This document shows, piece after piece, positions 1 through 6,920 of a stretch of DNA of 20,599 nt. Positions within the stretch are counted from its first letter, which is position 1. Each line of letters opens with the position of its first letter. Source of the DNA: Dehalococcoidia bacterium UBA7891 (GTDB lineage: Bacteria; Chloroflexota; Dehalococcoidia; Lucifugimonadales; UBA826). The DNA lies in NCBI GenBank assembly GCA_002500485.1, contig DLRJ01000158.1, positions 1 through 20,599 on the forward strand. The letters are read 5' to 3'. Both the position numbers and the translations under genes were made by a program. Below the pieces are notes generated by a model. It saw only the letters and a list, made by a program, of their open reading frames with translations, made no database searches and was not told the origin of the DNA.

Positions 1-1
1 A

Positions 2-343
2 GTGGAAGAAATTGGTGAGATTCTACAAACAGAGTCCCAAGACACGGAAGACAAGACTGAAGATGCCTTGACTCCAGAGGAAGAATTATTACTGCTGGAA
101 TTGGAAGAGGAAGAAATTCAGAGAACTCAACCAGAAGAGACTGCAGCTGCCATATCCGAACTACCAGAAAACATATGGTCAGTCCATAGGTCTGGAGCTG
201 GGTCATCACAAGCGGGGGCAATCAGATTTGCTGAAGACATAGACGAATTAAAGAGCGGAGTTACCGGGCGAAGGGAAAGACGTGGGGGAGGAAGAAGTCA
301 AAATAAGAAAAAAGGCCAGGGGAATAATAAAAGAAGGCGTTAA
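2..343 (+). CDS. nusA: C-terminal tail of a probable NusA (5' end outside window)
   Basis: The reading frame is open to the left edge, so this is the end of a longer protein and the first GTG need not be a start. The visible 113 residues are low complexity. A strongly acidic, Leu/Glu-rich stretch (about residues 20-47) is followed by a short segment with the string IRFAEDI (about 74-80), then a very basic Arg/Gly/Lys tail (about 88-113). No catalytic domain is visible. The NusA call rests mainly on position: nusA is the usual gene just upstream of infB, and NusA often carries acidic or repeat-rich C-terminal extensions. The basic tail suggests nucleic-acid contact, which is inference. No ylxR gene lies between it and infB. 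It could instead be the tail of another protein of this operon. Confidence 0.5.
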   Translation: MEEIGEILQTESQDTEDKTEDALTPEEELLLLELEEEEIQRTQPEETAAAISELPENIWSVHRSGAGSSQAGAIRFAEDIDELKSGVTGRRERRGGGRSQNKKKGQGNNKRRR

Positions 344-517
344 TTAGCCTTGTGAAACTTAGCCATATCGGCAACCAGAAAAATTCCATAAATTATTTAA
401 TAATTGGAAATAGCTCCAAGAAGGTAAGTGGTATTGCTATGTGAATATTGGTAACCAGGTAGAGTTGCCAAAATATCACAGTTAAAGTGAGTCTAAAATC
501 TGCCCTAGAGGAAATGA
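344..517 (+). other. Spacer between nusA-like tail and infB
   Basis: This 174-bp spacer has no credible gene. It holds an A+T-rich inverted repeat at 391-405 (arms AATTATT and AATAATT around one T), flanked by TTCC at 384-387 and GGAA at 406-409, so it could form a weak extended hairpin. No T-run follows, so it does not look like a terminator. I see no convincing promoter. An SD-like AGAGGA at 507-512 serves infB. Confidence 0.5.
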
Positions 518-2290
518 ATGAGCAGTCAAATAGATCAAGTCGAAAATGGTGAAGAGGCAGTTGCAGTTATAGAAATACCGGCTGCGATAATGGTCAGTGA
601 CTTAGCGGACCAATTGGATGTAGGAGCGGTAGAAGTTGTAAAGGCCTTGATGAGGGGCGGGTACATGTTCTCTGTCAATGATGTGATAGAGCATGAAATT
701 GCCTCGGTAGTATGCCAGTTGTTTGGATTCCAAGCCACTTTATTGGCAGAATCTGGAGCAGAAACCAATTCTATTGTCATCGACAACAAGGATGAAGATC
801 CTAAACAACTTTCGACACGCCCACCGATAGTTACCATTTTGGGACACGTTGACCATGGAAAAACCACCTTGTTAGACAGCATCAGAAAAACTAACGTTGT
901 TGATGGAGAAGCAGGAGGAATTACCCAGCACATAGCCGCTTACCAAATAAAACACAATGAATCCCCGATAACGTTTTTAGACACCCCCGGCCATGAGGCC
1001 TTCACAGCAATGAGAGCAAGAGGGGCCCAGGTAACAGATATTGCAATACTGGTAGTAGCCTCAGATGATGGCGTGATGCCACAAACTATTGAGGCTATAG
1101 ATCATGCCAGGGCGGCAGATGTACCAATAATTGTAGCTGTGACAAAAAAAGATCTCCCTAACGCAGATCTTGATAAAGTGTACAGACAGTTATCAGAAAG
1201 AGACCTGCTTATTGAAGAGTGGGGAGGAGAGGTAATCTCAATCCCAATCTCAGGTATAACCGGTGATGGAGTTCCAGAATTGCTGGAAAATATCCAGCTG
1301 GTTGCTGAAATTAGCGAATTAAAAGCCAATCCGGATAGAACTGCACAAGGTGTGGTTGTAGAAGCCCGAAAAGATAAAAGCAAAGGAAATATAGCGACGC
1401 TATTGGTTCAAACTGGAACACTTAGCCAAGGCGACATATTGGTCATTGGGAACACATACGGAAAGATTAGAGCCATGTTTGATGATCAAGGAGATCGCAT
1501 TAAATCAGCCCACCCATCCACACCTGTGGAGGTGATGGGACTTCATGACATTCCAGAAGCAGGCTCGATTTTTAAGGTAGCTGGGAATGATAAGCTCGCT
1601 AAAGAAATGGTTGATATATACGAGAGGCAAGTTAGAGCAGAGGCAACCAAACTCCAAGACGCCCACACCAGAAATGTACCAGGTGATCTAAGGCAGGTTG
1701 ACCTTATTATAAAGACAGATGTACAAGGTACTATTGAACCAGTTAAAGCAGCGCTAGAAAATCTCAACAGCGCCGACTCTCGAGTGAATGTCATTCACAT
1801 CGCAAGCGGTGGCATTACTGAACGAGATGTTCTTCTGGCGGTGGCATCAGACGCGGTGGTAATTGGATTTAGGACTCTCCCGGAAGGTGGTGCCGGGCCT
1901 TTAGCAAAACAAGAAGGTGTGGAAATAAGGGAATATGATGTCATTTACCATCTCATAGAAGATGTTAGTAAAGCATTGGAAGGATTGCTCCAACCCACCT
2001 ATGGAGACGTATACGTTGGACGGGCTTCTGTTAGAGCGGTGTTCAATGTAGGAAGACGGGTTAAGGTTGCTGGAATATTTGTTAGTGATGGGAAAATATC
2101 ACGGGATTCAAAAATTCGTGTCCTGAGGGGTGGATCTGAAATTTTTATGGGGCCTGTATCCAGCCTCAAACATTTCAAAGACGACGTACGAGAAGTGGCT
2201 AACGGGTTTGAAGGTGGGGTAAGCGTGGATGGATTCAATGATTTCGAAGACGACGACGTACTAGAAGCCTATAACACCGAAACGATCTAA
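518..2290 (+). CDS. infB: Translation initiation factor IF-2
   Basis: GTPase that brings initiator fMet-tRNA to the 30S subunit and promotes 50S joining. Residues about 20-72 match the IF2 N-terminal helical domain. The G domain follows: G1 GHVDHGKT at 109-116, the G2 region GGITQH near 133-138, G3 DTPGHE at 155-160, G4 as TKKD at 209-212 and G5-like ISGITGDG near 244-251. Beta-barrel, domain 3 and C-terminal tRNA-binding regions follow, ending in an acidic segment. At 590 residues it is a short-form IF2 without the long N-terminal extension of enterobacteria. The ATG at 518 has AGAGGA 5 nt upstream; an ATG at 514 is in another frame. The G4 motif has Thr where bacterial IF2 normally has Asn (NKxD), a change discussed in the findings. 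rbfA follows after 24 bp. The identity is not in doubt. Confidence 0.98.
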   Translation: MSSQIDQVENGEEAVAVIEIPAAIMVSDLADQLDVGAVEVVKALMRGGYMFSVNDVIEHEIASVVCQLFGFQATLLAESGAETNSIVIDNKDEDPKQLSTRPPIVTILGHVDHGKTTLLDSIRKTNVVDGEAGGITQHIAAYQIKHNESPITFLDTPGHEAFTAMRARGAQVTDIAILVVASDDGVMPQTIEAIDHARAADVPIIVAVTKKDLPNADLDKVYRQLSERDLLIEEWGGEVISIPISGITGDGVPELLENIQLVAEISELKANPDRTAQGVVVEARKDKSKGNIATLLVQTGTLSQGDILVIGNTYGKIRAMFDDQGDRIKSAHPSTPVEVMGLHDIPEAGSIFKVAGNDKLAKEMVDIYERQVRAEATKLQDAHTRNVPGDLRQVDLIIKTDVQGTIEPVKAALENLNSADSRVNVIHIASGGITERDVLLAVASDAVVIGFRTLPEGGAGPLAKQEGVEIREYDVIYHLIEDVSKALEGLLQPTYGDVYVGRASVRAVFNVGRRVKVAGIFVSDGKISRDSKIRVLRGGSEIFMGPVSSLKHFKDDVREVANGFEGGVSVDGFNDFEDDDVLEAYNTETI

Positions 2291-2305
2291 AGTCGTTTAG
2301 GCTCT

Positions 2306-2317
2306 GGAGTGACTATG
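2306..2317 (+). promoter_or_regulatory. RBS that sets the rbfA start
   Basis: GGAG at 2306-2309 overlaps a possible GTG start at 2309-2311, which is impossible spacing for that codon. It lies 5 nt before the ATG at 2315, which is ideal. The ATG is therefore preferred over the longer GTG form. Confidence 0.7.
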
Positions 2318-2674
2318 TACCACCGTATGGATAGTATCAACTCACTTCTCAAAAAAGAAATAAGCCGCGTTATTCTGGAGGAAGTCAAAGATCATAGGTT
2401 AGCGCAGGTGGTATCTATTGTCTCGGTAACAACATCTAGGAATATGCAAAATGCGACCGCCCATGTAACCGTGATGGGGGATATCAAAGCAAAAAAAGAC
2501 ACTATTTCCGGGCTCAACTCAGCCTCTAGATTTATACAAAGAATTCTGAGAAAGGACTTAAGCATAAAGTACATCCCTAGTATCAGATTTGTATTGGACG
2601 AATCGTTGGATGAGGCCGAAAAGATCAGGAATATCATCGATTCAATATCTATAGAAACCCCTGACAATACATAG
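2315..2674 (+). CDS. rbfA: 30S ribosome-binding factor RbfA
   Basis: Small KH-fold protein that binds immature 30S subunits and helps 16S rRNA 5'-end maturation. From the ATG at 2315 it is 119 residues, the normal size. The N-terminus YHRMDSINSLLKKEISRVI fits the family's first helix. The C-terminal signature IPSIRFVLDESLDEAEKI (residues 88-105) corresponds to the family's IPxLxFxxDxSxxxxxxI pattern. A GTG two codons upstream (2309) is in frame but badly spaced from the SD. It lies between infB and truB, the classic nusA-infB-rbfA-truB cluster. truB starts 7 bp after its stop, so the two are probably co-transcribed. Confidence 0.95.
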   Translation: MYHRMDSINSLLKKEISRVILEEVKDHRLAQVVSIVSVTTSRNMQNATAHVTVMGDIKAKKDTISGLNSASRFIQRILRKDLSIKYIPSIRFVLDESLDEAEKIRNIIDSISIETPDNT

Positions 2675-2681
2675 GTCCCCA

Positions 2682-3605
2682 ATGTCTCTGCCTATCAACG
2701 GAATCATAAATGTGAATAAGCCACCTGGTATCACCTCTATGGACGTTATTCGGCGAATACGTCGGGTAAGTGGGCTAAGAAGAGTAGGACATAGCGGAAC
2801 TTTAGATCCTCTAGCAAGTGGCGTCATGGTGGTAGCCCTAGGAGTAGCAGCACGATTACTGGAATATATAACAGAATTAGATAAAAGCTATGCTGCCATA
2901 ATAGAATTAGGCAAAAGTACAGATACCTATGATGGAGAGGGGGAAATCGTCAATTCCGAATCTGCAGTCATCGTAAGTGATTCAGATGTGCGATCCGCCA
3001 TTCAAACTTTCAAAGGCACCCAATCGCAAATCCCACCAATGCACAGCGCCATCAAAGTGAATGGGGTCAAACTCTACAACCTTGCTAGAAAGGGAATTAC
3101 AATTGACAGAGCCCCTAGACAAGTCAATCTATACGACGCGTACATTTCTGATTTCAAATCTCCAGAACTAGAATTGCAAATTACCTGTAGTAAAGGTTTC
3201 TACGTTAGAACTTTTGCCAATGATCTGGGCATACGACTCGGGTGCGGTGCTTATCTCAAGGAATTGGTTAGAACATCTGTAGGGAAATTCAGCATTGAAG
3301 ACTCCTTCAACCTGGATTTTATTGAAACTAATTTTCAAAAAAACAATTCGAGAATTTTTTTGCACAAGCTAGAAACCGTTCTAGATCCGATACCAAAACT
3401 ACAATTAAATTTTGATGAGACCCAAAAAGTTCAAAATGGTATCTCAATACCAGCAGAAGGGAATCATAAATTGGAAATAAACAGCCCTATTTCCATGGCC
3501 CTTACGGAGGAAGAAAAGCTCGTAGCGGTCATGAGATTCAATGAAGAGGAACTGATCTGGAAACCTGAAAAAGTATTTCGTGATCAGATGCAAAAAATTA
3601 ATTGA
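2682..3605 (+). CDS. truB: tRNA pseudouridine(55) synthase TruB
   Basis: Converts U55 in the T-loop of tRNAs to pseudouridine. The catalytic loop GHSGTLDPLASG is at residues 36-47, with the nucleophile Asp at 42. Other family blocks are KSYAAIIELGKSTDTYDGEG (about 69-88), IPPMHSAIKVNG and GFYVRTFANDLG (near 170-180), the last carrying the conserved Arg and Asp. At 307 residues it has normal length; the C-terminal third is less conserved and I do not recognise a clear PUA domain there. The start lies 7 bp after rbfA. The stop TGA (3603-3605) overlaps the -35 element of the promoter proposed for rplU, so the ribosomal-protein genes can be transcribed independently. Neither ribF nor rpsO follows, although both are common neighbours elsewhere. 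Confidence 0.96.
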   Translation: MSLPINGIINVNKPPGITSMDVIRRIRRVSGLRRVGHSGTLDPLASGVMVVALGVAARLLEYITELDKSYAAIIELGKSTDTYDGEGEIVNSESAVIVSDSDVRSAIQTFKGTQSQIPPMHSAIKVNGVKLYNLARKGITIDRAPRQVNLYDAYISDFKSPELELQITCSKGFYVRTFANDLGIRLGCGAYLKELVRTSVGKFSIEDSFNLDFIETNFQKNNSRIFLHKLETVLDPIPKLQLNFDETQKVQNGISIPAEGNHKLEINSPISMALTEEEKLVAVMRFNEEELIWKPEKVFRDQMQKIN

Positions 3606-3631
3606 CGTTACCCATAAAGGATAGATACAAT
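3602..3631 (+). promoter_or_regulatory. Candidate sigma70-type promoter for rplU-rpmA-rpmE
   Basis: TTGACG at 3602-3607 (5 of 6 to TTGACA) and TACAAT at 3626-3631 (5 of 6 to TATAAT) are separated by 18 nt. The predicted start near 3638 gives a leader of about 17 nt that still includes the SD at 3643-3648. The -35 overlaps the truB stop codon. Read from sequence only. Confidence 0.55.
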
Positions 3632-3654
3632 TATTAATCGTGAAGGTGATATAA

Positions 3655-3975
3655 GTGAACAGTTTTGCAATAGTAGAGACCGGCGGAAAACAGTACAGAG
3701 TCCATGAAGGAGATACCATCCGAGTGGAATCGATAGAAGGTGACGAGGGTGACACAATCGACCTTGAATCAGTAAAACTGATTTCTCTTGATGGTGAGAC
3801 ATCCGTGGGAACCCCCAATGTGGAAGGAGCTAAAGTTCAAGCAGAGGTGGTTAACAAGGGTAAAGGAAAGAAGATTGTTGTATTCAAATACAAGGCCAAG
3901 ACTCGTTACAGAAGGAAAAACGGTCACCGCCAAAATTTTACTGATCTAAGAATTACTGACATATCAGTCAGCTAA
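3655..3975 (+). CDS. rplU: 50S ribosomal protein L21
   Basis: Structural protein of the large subunit that contacts 23S rRNA. The 106-residue protein opens with FAIVETGGKQYRVHEGD, the L21 N-terminal hallmark. It ends with the basic signature TRYRRKNGHRQNFTDLRI (about 83-100), the RNA-binding block seen in L21. The start is GTG at 3655 with AAGGTG 6 nt upstream; no better ATG is available before the conserved motif. rpmA follows after 24 bp and rpmE after that, giving a compact L21-L27-L31 unit. L21 is autogenously controlled in some bacteria, but the leader here (about 17 nt if the promoter call is right) leaves little room for a leader structure. Confidence 0.97.
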   Translation: MNSFAIVETGGKQYRVHEGDTIRVESIEGDEGDTIDLESVKLISLDGETSVGTPNVEGAKVQAEVVNKGKGKKIVVFKYKAKTRYRRKNGHRQNFTDLRITDISVS

Positions 3976-3999
3976 GACACAACCGCAGGAGTAAGACCC

Positions 4000-4254
4000 A
4001 TGGCCCATAAGAAAGGTGGAGGAAGTACCCGTAATGGAAGAGATAGTAAATCTAAACGATTGGGCGTTAAAAAATACGATACTCAGGTAGTCACTGCAGG
4101 ATCTATATTGGTCAGGCAAAGAGGTACCAGAATACATCCAGGGTATAATGTGGGACTAGGCAAGGATCACACTCTGTTCTCATTAATTAATGGTTCGGTG
4201 AAATTTGAATATTTCCCGAATGGTAAGAAATGCGCTAGCGTTTACCCAGCCTAG
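4000..4254 (+). CDS. rpmA: 50S ribosomal protein L27
   Basis: Large-subunit protein whose N-terminal tail reaches the peptidyl-transferase centre. The 84-residue sequence begins MAHKKGGGSTRNGRDSKSKR, the canonical L27 tail. The tail begins directly at Met-Ala-His, without the cleavable pre-peptide found in many Firmicutes. The following TAGSILVRQRGTRIHPGYNVG block (residues about 34-54) is also diagnostic. The start ATG has AGGAG at 3987-3991, 8 nt upstream. It sits 24 bp after rplU, as in most bacteria. Confidence 0.98.
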   Translation: MAHKKGGGSTRNGRDSKSKRLGVKKYDTQVVTAGSILVRQRGTRIHPGYNVGLGKDHTLFSLINGSVKFEYFPNGKKCASVYPA

Positions 4255-4266
4255 GAACTAAACAGA

Positions 4267-4470
4267 ATGAAATCCGAAATACACCCAGAATATTACAATG
4301 AAGCTACAGTGGTTTGCTCTTGTGGTGAAACCTTCATTACGGGAGCGACTAAACCTGAACTAAGAGTAGAAATATGCTCTTCCTGTCACCCATTTTTTAC
4401 CGGTGAGCAAAGAATAGTAGACACAGAAGGCCGAGTTGAGCGGCTGAGGCGTCGGTACAACCTACAATGA
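4267..4470 (+). CDS. rpmE: 50S ribosomal protein L31, zinc-binding type
   Basis: Large-subunit protein that forms a bridge to the 30S head. The 67-residue sequence has the C+ (zinc) pattern: Cys17-x-Cys19 and Cys37-x-x-Cys40 followed by HPFFTG, matching zinc-type L31. It ends in a basic RVERLRRRYNLQ tail. It starts 12 bp after rpmA and is surely co-transcribed with it. Immediately downstream come an SD (GAGGT, 4471-4475), a TTG start and then a strong terminator hairpin (4491-4522), so most transcripts of the ribosomal-protein unit probably end just after this gene. Confidence 0.97.
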   Translation: MKSEIHPEYYNEATVVCSCGETFITGATKPELRVEICSSCHPFFTGEQRIVDTEGRVERLRRRYNLQ

Positions 4471-4483
4471 GAGGTAATTCTTG
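4471..4483 (+). promoter_or_regulatory. RBS and TTG start for the DUF1385 gene, upstream of a terminator
   Basis: GAGGT at 4471-4475 lies 5 nt before TTG at 4481-4483, so translation can start here directly after the rpmE stop (4468-4470). This matters because no ATG, GTG or TTG is in frame between the terminator hairpin and the first conserved block of the protein. Confidence 0.6.
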
Positions 4484-5404
4484 ATTAGTGAAAGGGTGAG
4501 AAATTTCTCACCCTTTTTTTTTGACACGGGTAAGGTTGCCCCCAGATATGGTGGTCAAGCTGTCCTTGAAGGAATAATGATACGGGGCCAGAATAACGTT
4601 GCAATTGCTGTAAGATCTCCTTCAGGTGAAATCGTAACGAAAGTCAAAAAAATCAATACTCTTTTCACAGGAAAACTAAGATCTATCCCGATCATTAGAG
4701 GGATTCTGGCATTGGCAGAAACTTTATCATTAGGAATGGATGCATTAAATTACTCGTCGCAGGTTGCCAACCAAGAAGAGGACACCCCTCCAAGTAAATT
4801 TTCATCCGTAATGATGATTTTGGTTTCTTTGAGTATAGCTGTCGGAATTTTCTTCATATTGCCATTATTGGTGAGCAAGCCATTTGAAGGCATTTTAGGA
4901 TCTGACGTTATAAGCAACGTAGCCGAAGGCATTATCAGGCTGCTTGTTTTCCTTGTATATGTAACTGCTATTAGTCTAATGCCAGATATTAGAAGAGTTT
5001 ATATGTATCACGGTGCCGAACATATGGCAGTCCATGCGCAGGAAAAAGGCAAACCCTTAACCATCGAGGAGATTCGAAAATACCCCACAGCGCACCCAAG
5101 GTGTGGAACGGCATTCTTGCTCACTATTATGGTGATAGCCATAGTGGTCTTTACTTTTATACCGAGGGATCCATTGTGGATGGTGATTGGATCACGAATC
5201 GTTTTGATTCCTTTAATAGCTAGTTTAAGCTACGAATTTATTCGATTTAACAGTAAGTATGAAACCAATAAATGGGTCTCTAAACTATCAATCCCTAATT
5301 TACTACTGCAATCCCTAACAACAAAAATTCCAGACGATGATCAGATTGAAGTTGCCATCAGCGCTATGAAATTAGCCATATCTACAGATGCCAAGTCTAT
5401 GTAG
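4481..5404 (+). CDS. DUF1385 (YqhQ-type) membrane protein
   Basis: Integral membrane protein of unknown function; B. subtilis YqhQ is the reference member. Family blocks are PRYGGQAVLEGIMIRG (residues 21-36), YMYHGAEHMAVHA (174-186), HPRCGTAF (205-212) and LTTKIPDDDQIEVAI (279-293). Hydrophobic stretches at about 109-132, 150-168, 210-227 and 232-252 look membrane-spanning. The His/Glu/Cys residues in YHGAEH and HPRCG could bind metal, which is inference. The TTG start is preferred because of its SD and because nothing else lies in frame before PRYGG. The first 15 codons overlap the terminator, so expression needs readthrough, or a start I cannot see. A TTGACA at 4521-4526 could be a -35, but the downstream -10 is poor. 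The stop is 3 bp from the convergent hisIE stop. Confidence 0.9.
   Translation: MISERVRNFSPFFFDTGKVAPRYGGQAVLEGIMIRGQNNVAIAVRSPSGEIVTKVKKINTLFTGKLRSIPIIRGILALAETLSLGMDALNYSSQVANQEEDTPPSKFSSVMMILVSLSIAVGIFFILPLLVSKPFEGILGSDVISNVAEGIIRLLVFLVYVTAISLMPDIRRVYMYHGAEHMAVHAQEKGKPLTIEEIRKYPTAHPRCGTAFLLTIMVIAIVVFTFIPRDPLWMVIGSRIVLIPLIASLSYEFIRFNSKYETNKWVSKLSIPNLLLQSLTTKIPDDDQIEVAISAMKLAISTDAKSM
4491..4522 (+). terminator. Strong intrinsic terminator overlapping the 5' end of the DUF1385 ORF
   Basis: Arms AAAGGGTGAGA (4491-4501) and TCTCACCCTTT (4506-4516) pair perfectly over 11 bp around an AATT loop; with the loop the whole 26 bp is a perfect palindrome. A run of nine T (4514-4522) follows. This is a textbook Rho-independent terminator for the rplU-rpmA-rpmE unit. 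It lies inside codons 4-14 of the next reading frame, where it encodes the odd string SPFFF. No T-run follows in the reverse direction, so it should act only on plus-strand transcription. Confidence 0.88.
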
Positions 5405-5407
5405 GTA

Positions 5408-6043
5408 TTAATTACCAGATTCTCTTCTCTTAGACAATTCAGCGAACACCTGCTCGAGAGACATATTGTTGGCCGAAATAAGGACAAAAACGTGGTAGAT
5501 GAGATCAGAAATTTCTGAGGCCAATTCTTCTTTTTGGCCAGTCACTCCTGCTATAGCGGTTTCCCCTGCCTCCTCTACCACCTTCTGGGCAATACGATTA
5601 ACCCCTTCATCAAACAATTTGTTAGTGTAGCTAGCATTTTTGGGATTTAACTTACGATCCTCGATAATGGAAAATAAATCCCTGAAAACATTCAAGTCAG
5701 TATCAGCACCTATGAAATTGCAATTATCTAGATCTGATAAATCGGTATTGAAGCAACTTTCCGCACCCGTATGGCAAGCCGGGCCCTTAGGATCAACTTC
5801 TAGCAACAAGGTGTCTCCATCGCAATCAAGCTTTATTGACCTGACGATCAAAAAGTTCCCTGAAGTTTCCCCTTTATGCCAGAGGTTTTCCCTGCTCCTA
5901 CTATAAAACCAAGCCTCCTTACTCTCTAATGTCTTAGCAAGTGATTCTCGATTCATATAGGCAACCATCAATAGTTTACGTGTTTGATGGTCTTGGACGA
6001 CTGCCGGGATTAAACCTTTTTCATCAAACTGTATAGTAGACAT
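5408..6043 (-). CDS. hisI: Bifunctional phosphoribosyl-AMP cyclohydrolase / phosphoribosyl-ATP pyrophosphohydrolase HisIE
   Basis: Carries out histidine steps 2 and 3: PR-ATP to PR-AMP (HisE part), then ring opening to ProFAR (HisI part). HisI residues are about 1-115: WFYSRSRENLWHKGETSGN near 45-63, DCDGD at 73-77, and Cys74, Cys90 and Cys97 with the 16/7 spacing of the zinc-binding cysteines. HisE is about 120-211, with EEAGETAIAG (157-166) and EISDLIYHVFV (177-187). I start at the ATG at 6043 because AAGGGTG lies just upstream. A GTG at 6073 would add 10 non-conserved residues and nearly touch the hisF stop. It is the last gene of the minus-strand his run and converges on the DUF1385 gene with a 3-bp gap. 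Confidence 0.96.
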   Translation of the reverse strand: MSTIQFDEKGLIPAVVQDHQTRKLLMVAYMNRESLAKTLESKEAWFYSRSRENLWHKGETSGNFLIVRSIKLDCDGDTLLLEVDPKGPACHTGAESCFNTDLSDLDNCNFIGADTDLNVFRDLFSIIEDRKLNPKNASYTNKLFDEGVNRIAQKVVEEAGETAIAGVTGQKEELASEISDLIYHVFVLISANNMSLEQVFAELSKRRESGN

Positions 6044-6076
6044 GTAATCACCCTTACCGTTTTCATTCCACACTAT

Positions 6077-6904
6077 TTAACGCATGGGTCTTATAGGAAT
6101 ATTACGATCTAACAAGTATTCTTTTGCCTGCGAAATAGAAAAAGTTCCAAAATGGAATATACTGGCAGCTAAAACCGCATCTGCTCGACCCACTTCAATA
6201 GCCTGTCTCAAATGTTCTAGATTCCCTGCGCCACCACTTGCAATCACAGGTATAGAAACGGATGTGCTCACTAATTGTAGCAGCTCCAAATCATACCCAG
6301 ACTCATGTCCATCCGTGTCCATACTGGTTAGAAGTATCTCACCCGCTCCCAATTCTGCCACTTCCCTTGACCACTTTATAACATCCACCCCGGTGGGTTG
6401 CCTCCCTCCATGCGTGTAGACCTCCCAAATTGTATTTCCGTCCGATTTTAGAGTCTCATTCACACTCGCATTGTGATATGAATCAGAGTTGGATGGATCA
6501 GAAATCCTTTTCGCATCTATCGCCACCACGATACACTGTGAGCCGAAAAAGCGAGCTGATTCCTTAACTAAATTAGGGTCTCCTAGAGCCGCAGTATTTA
6601 ATGAGACTTTGTCTGCTCCTGCTTCTAACATCTTCCTTACATCTGATACTTGCCGAATACCACCACCAACGGTCAATGGAATAAACACTTCTTCTGACAC
6701 TTCCTTGACAACTTCAACCATTGTGTCTCTATTGTCTGAGGATGCAGTTATGTCTAGAAATATCAGTTCATCCGCACCTTCTCTATCGTAAAATTTAGCC
6801 AATTCAGATGGATCACCAGCATCTCTCAAGTTTATAAAACCGACACCTTTTACCACCCTACCGTTATCAACATCCAGGCACGGTATTATCCTCTTTGTAA
6901 GCAT
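6077..6904 (-). CDS. hisF: Imidazole glycerol phosphate synthase cyclase subunit HisF
   Basis: TIM-barrel subunit that uses ammonia from HisH to turn PRFAR into imidazole glycerol phosphate and AICAR. The N-terminus MLTKRIIPCLDVDNGRVVKG carries catalytic Asp11, and VVAIDAKR carries Asp130, exactly the positions known from HisF. GGGIR (80-84) and the phosphate-binding region VIASGGAG near the C-terminus are also clear. At 275 residues it is about 20 longer than usual. The extra residues sit just after AIDAKR, in a polar Ser/Asn-rich insert before the conserved WEVYTHGGR block. HisH is also in this run, but separated by hisA and a methyltransferase. Confidence 0.97.
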   Translation of the reverse strand: MLTKRIIPCLDVDNGRVVKGVGFINLRDAGDPSELAKFYDREGADELIFLDITASSDNRDTMVEVVKEVSEEVFIPLTVGGGIRQVSDVRKMLEAGADKVSLNTAALGDPNLVKESARFFGSQCIVVAIDAKRISDPSNSDSYHNASVNETLKSDGNTIWEVYTHGGRQPTGVDVIKWSREVAELGAGEILLTSMDTDGHESGYDLELLQLVSTSVSIPVIASGGAGNLEHLRQAIEVGRADAVLAASIFHFGTFSISQAKEYLLDRNIPIRPMR

Positions 6905-6920
6905 CTCATTGACCTATCGA

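Noticed and set aside
391..405. Terminator between the nusA-like gene and infB
   Set aside because: The inverted repeat is all A+T with a one-base centre and no T-run, and infB normally continues the nusA transcript.
535..933. 132-codon minus-strand ORF inside infB
   Set aside because: It lies fully antisense to conserved IF2 codons, has no recognisable domain, and reflects codon bias. Other antisense ORFs in infB are the same.
4521..4550. Promoter for DUF1385 starting from TTGACA at 4521-4526
   Set aside because: The -35 is perfect but no good -10 lies 16-18 nt downstream, and no start codon would follow before the conserved YGGQAV block.
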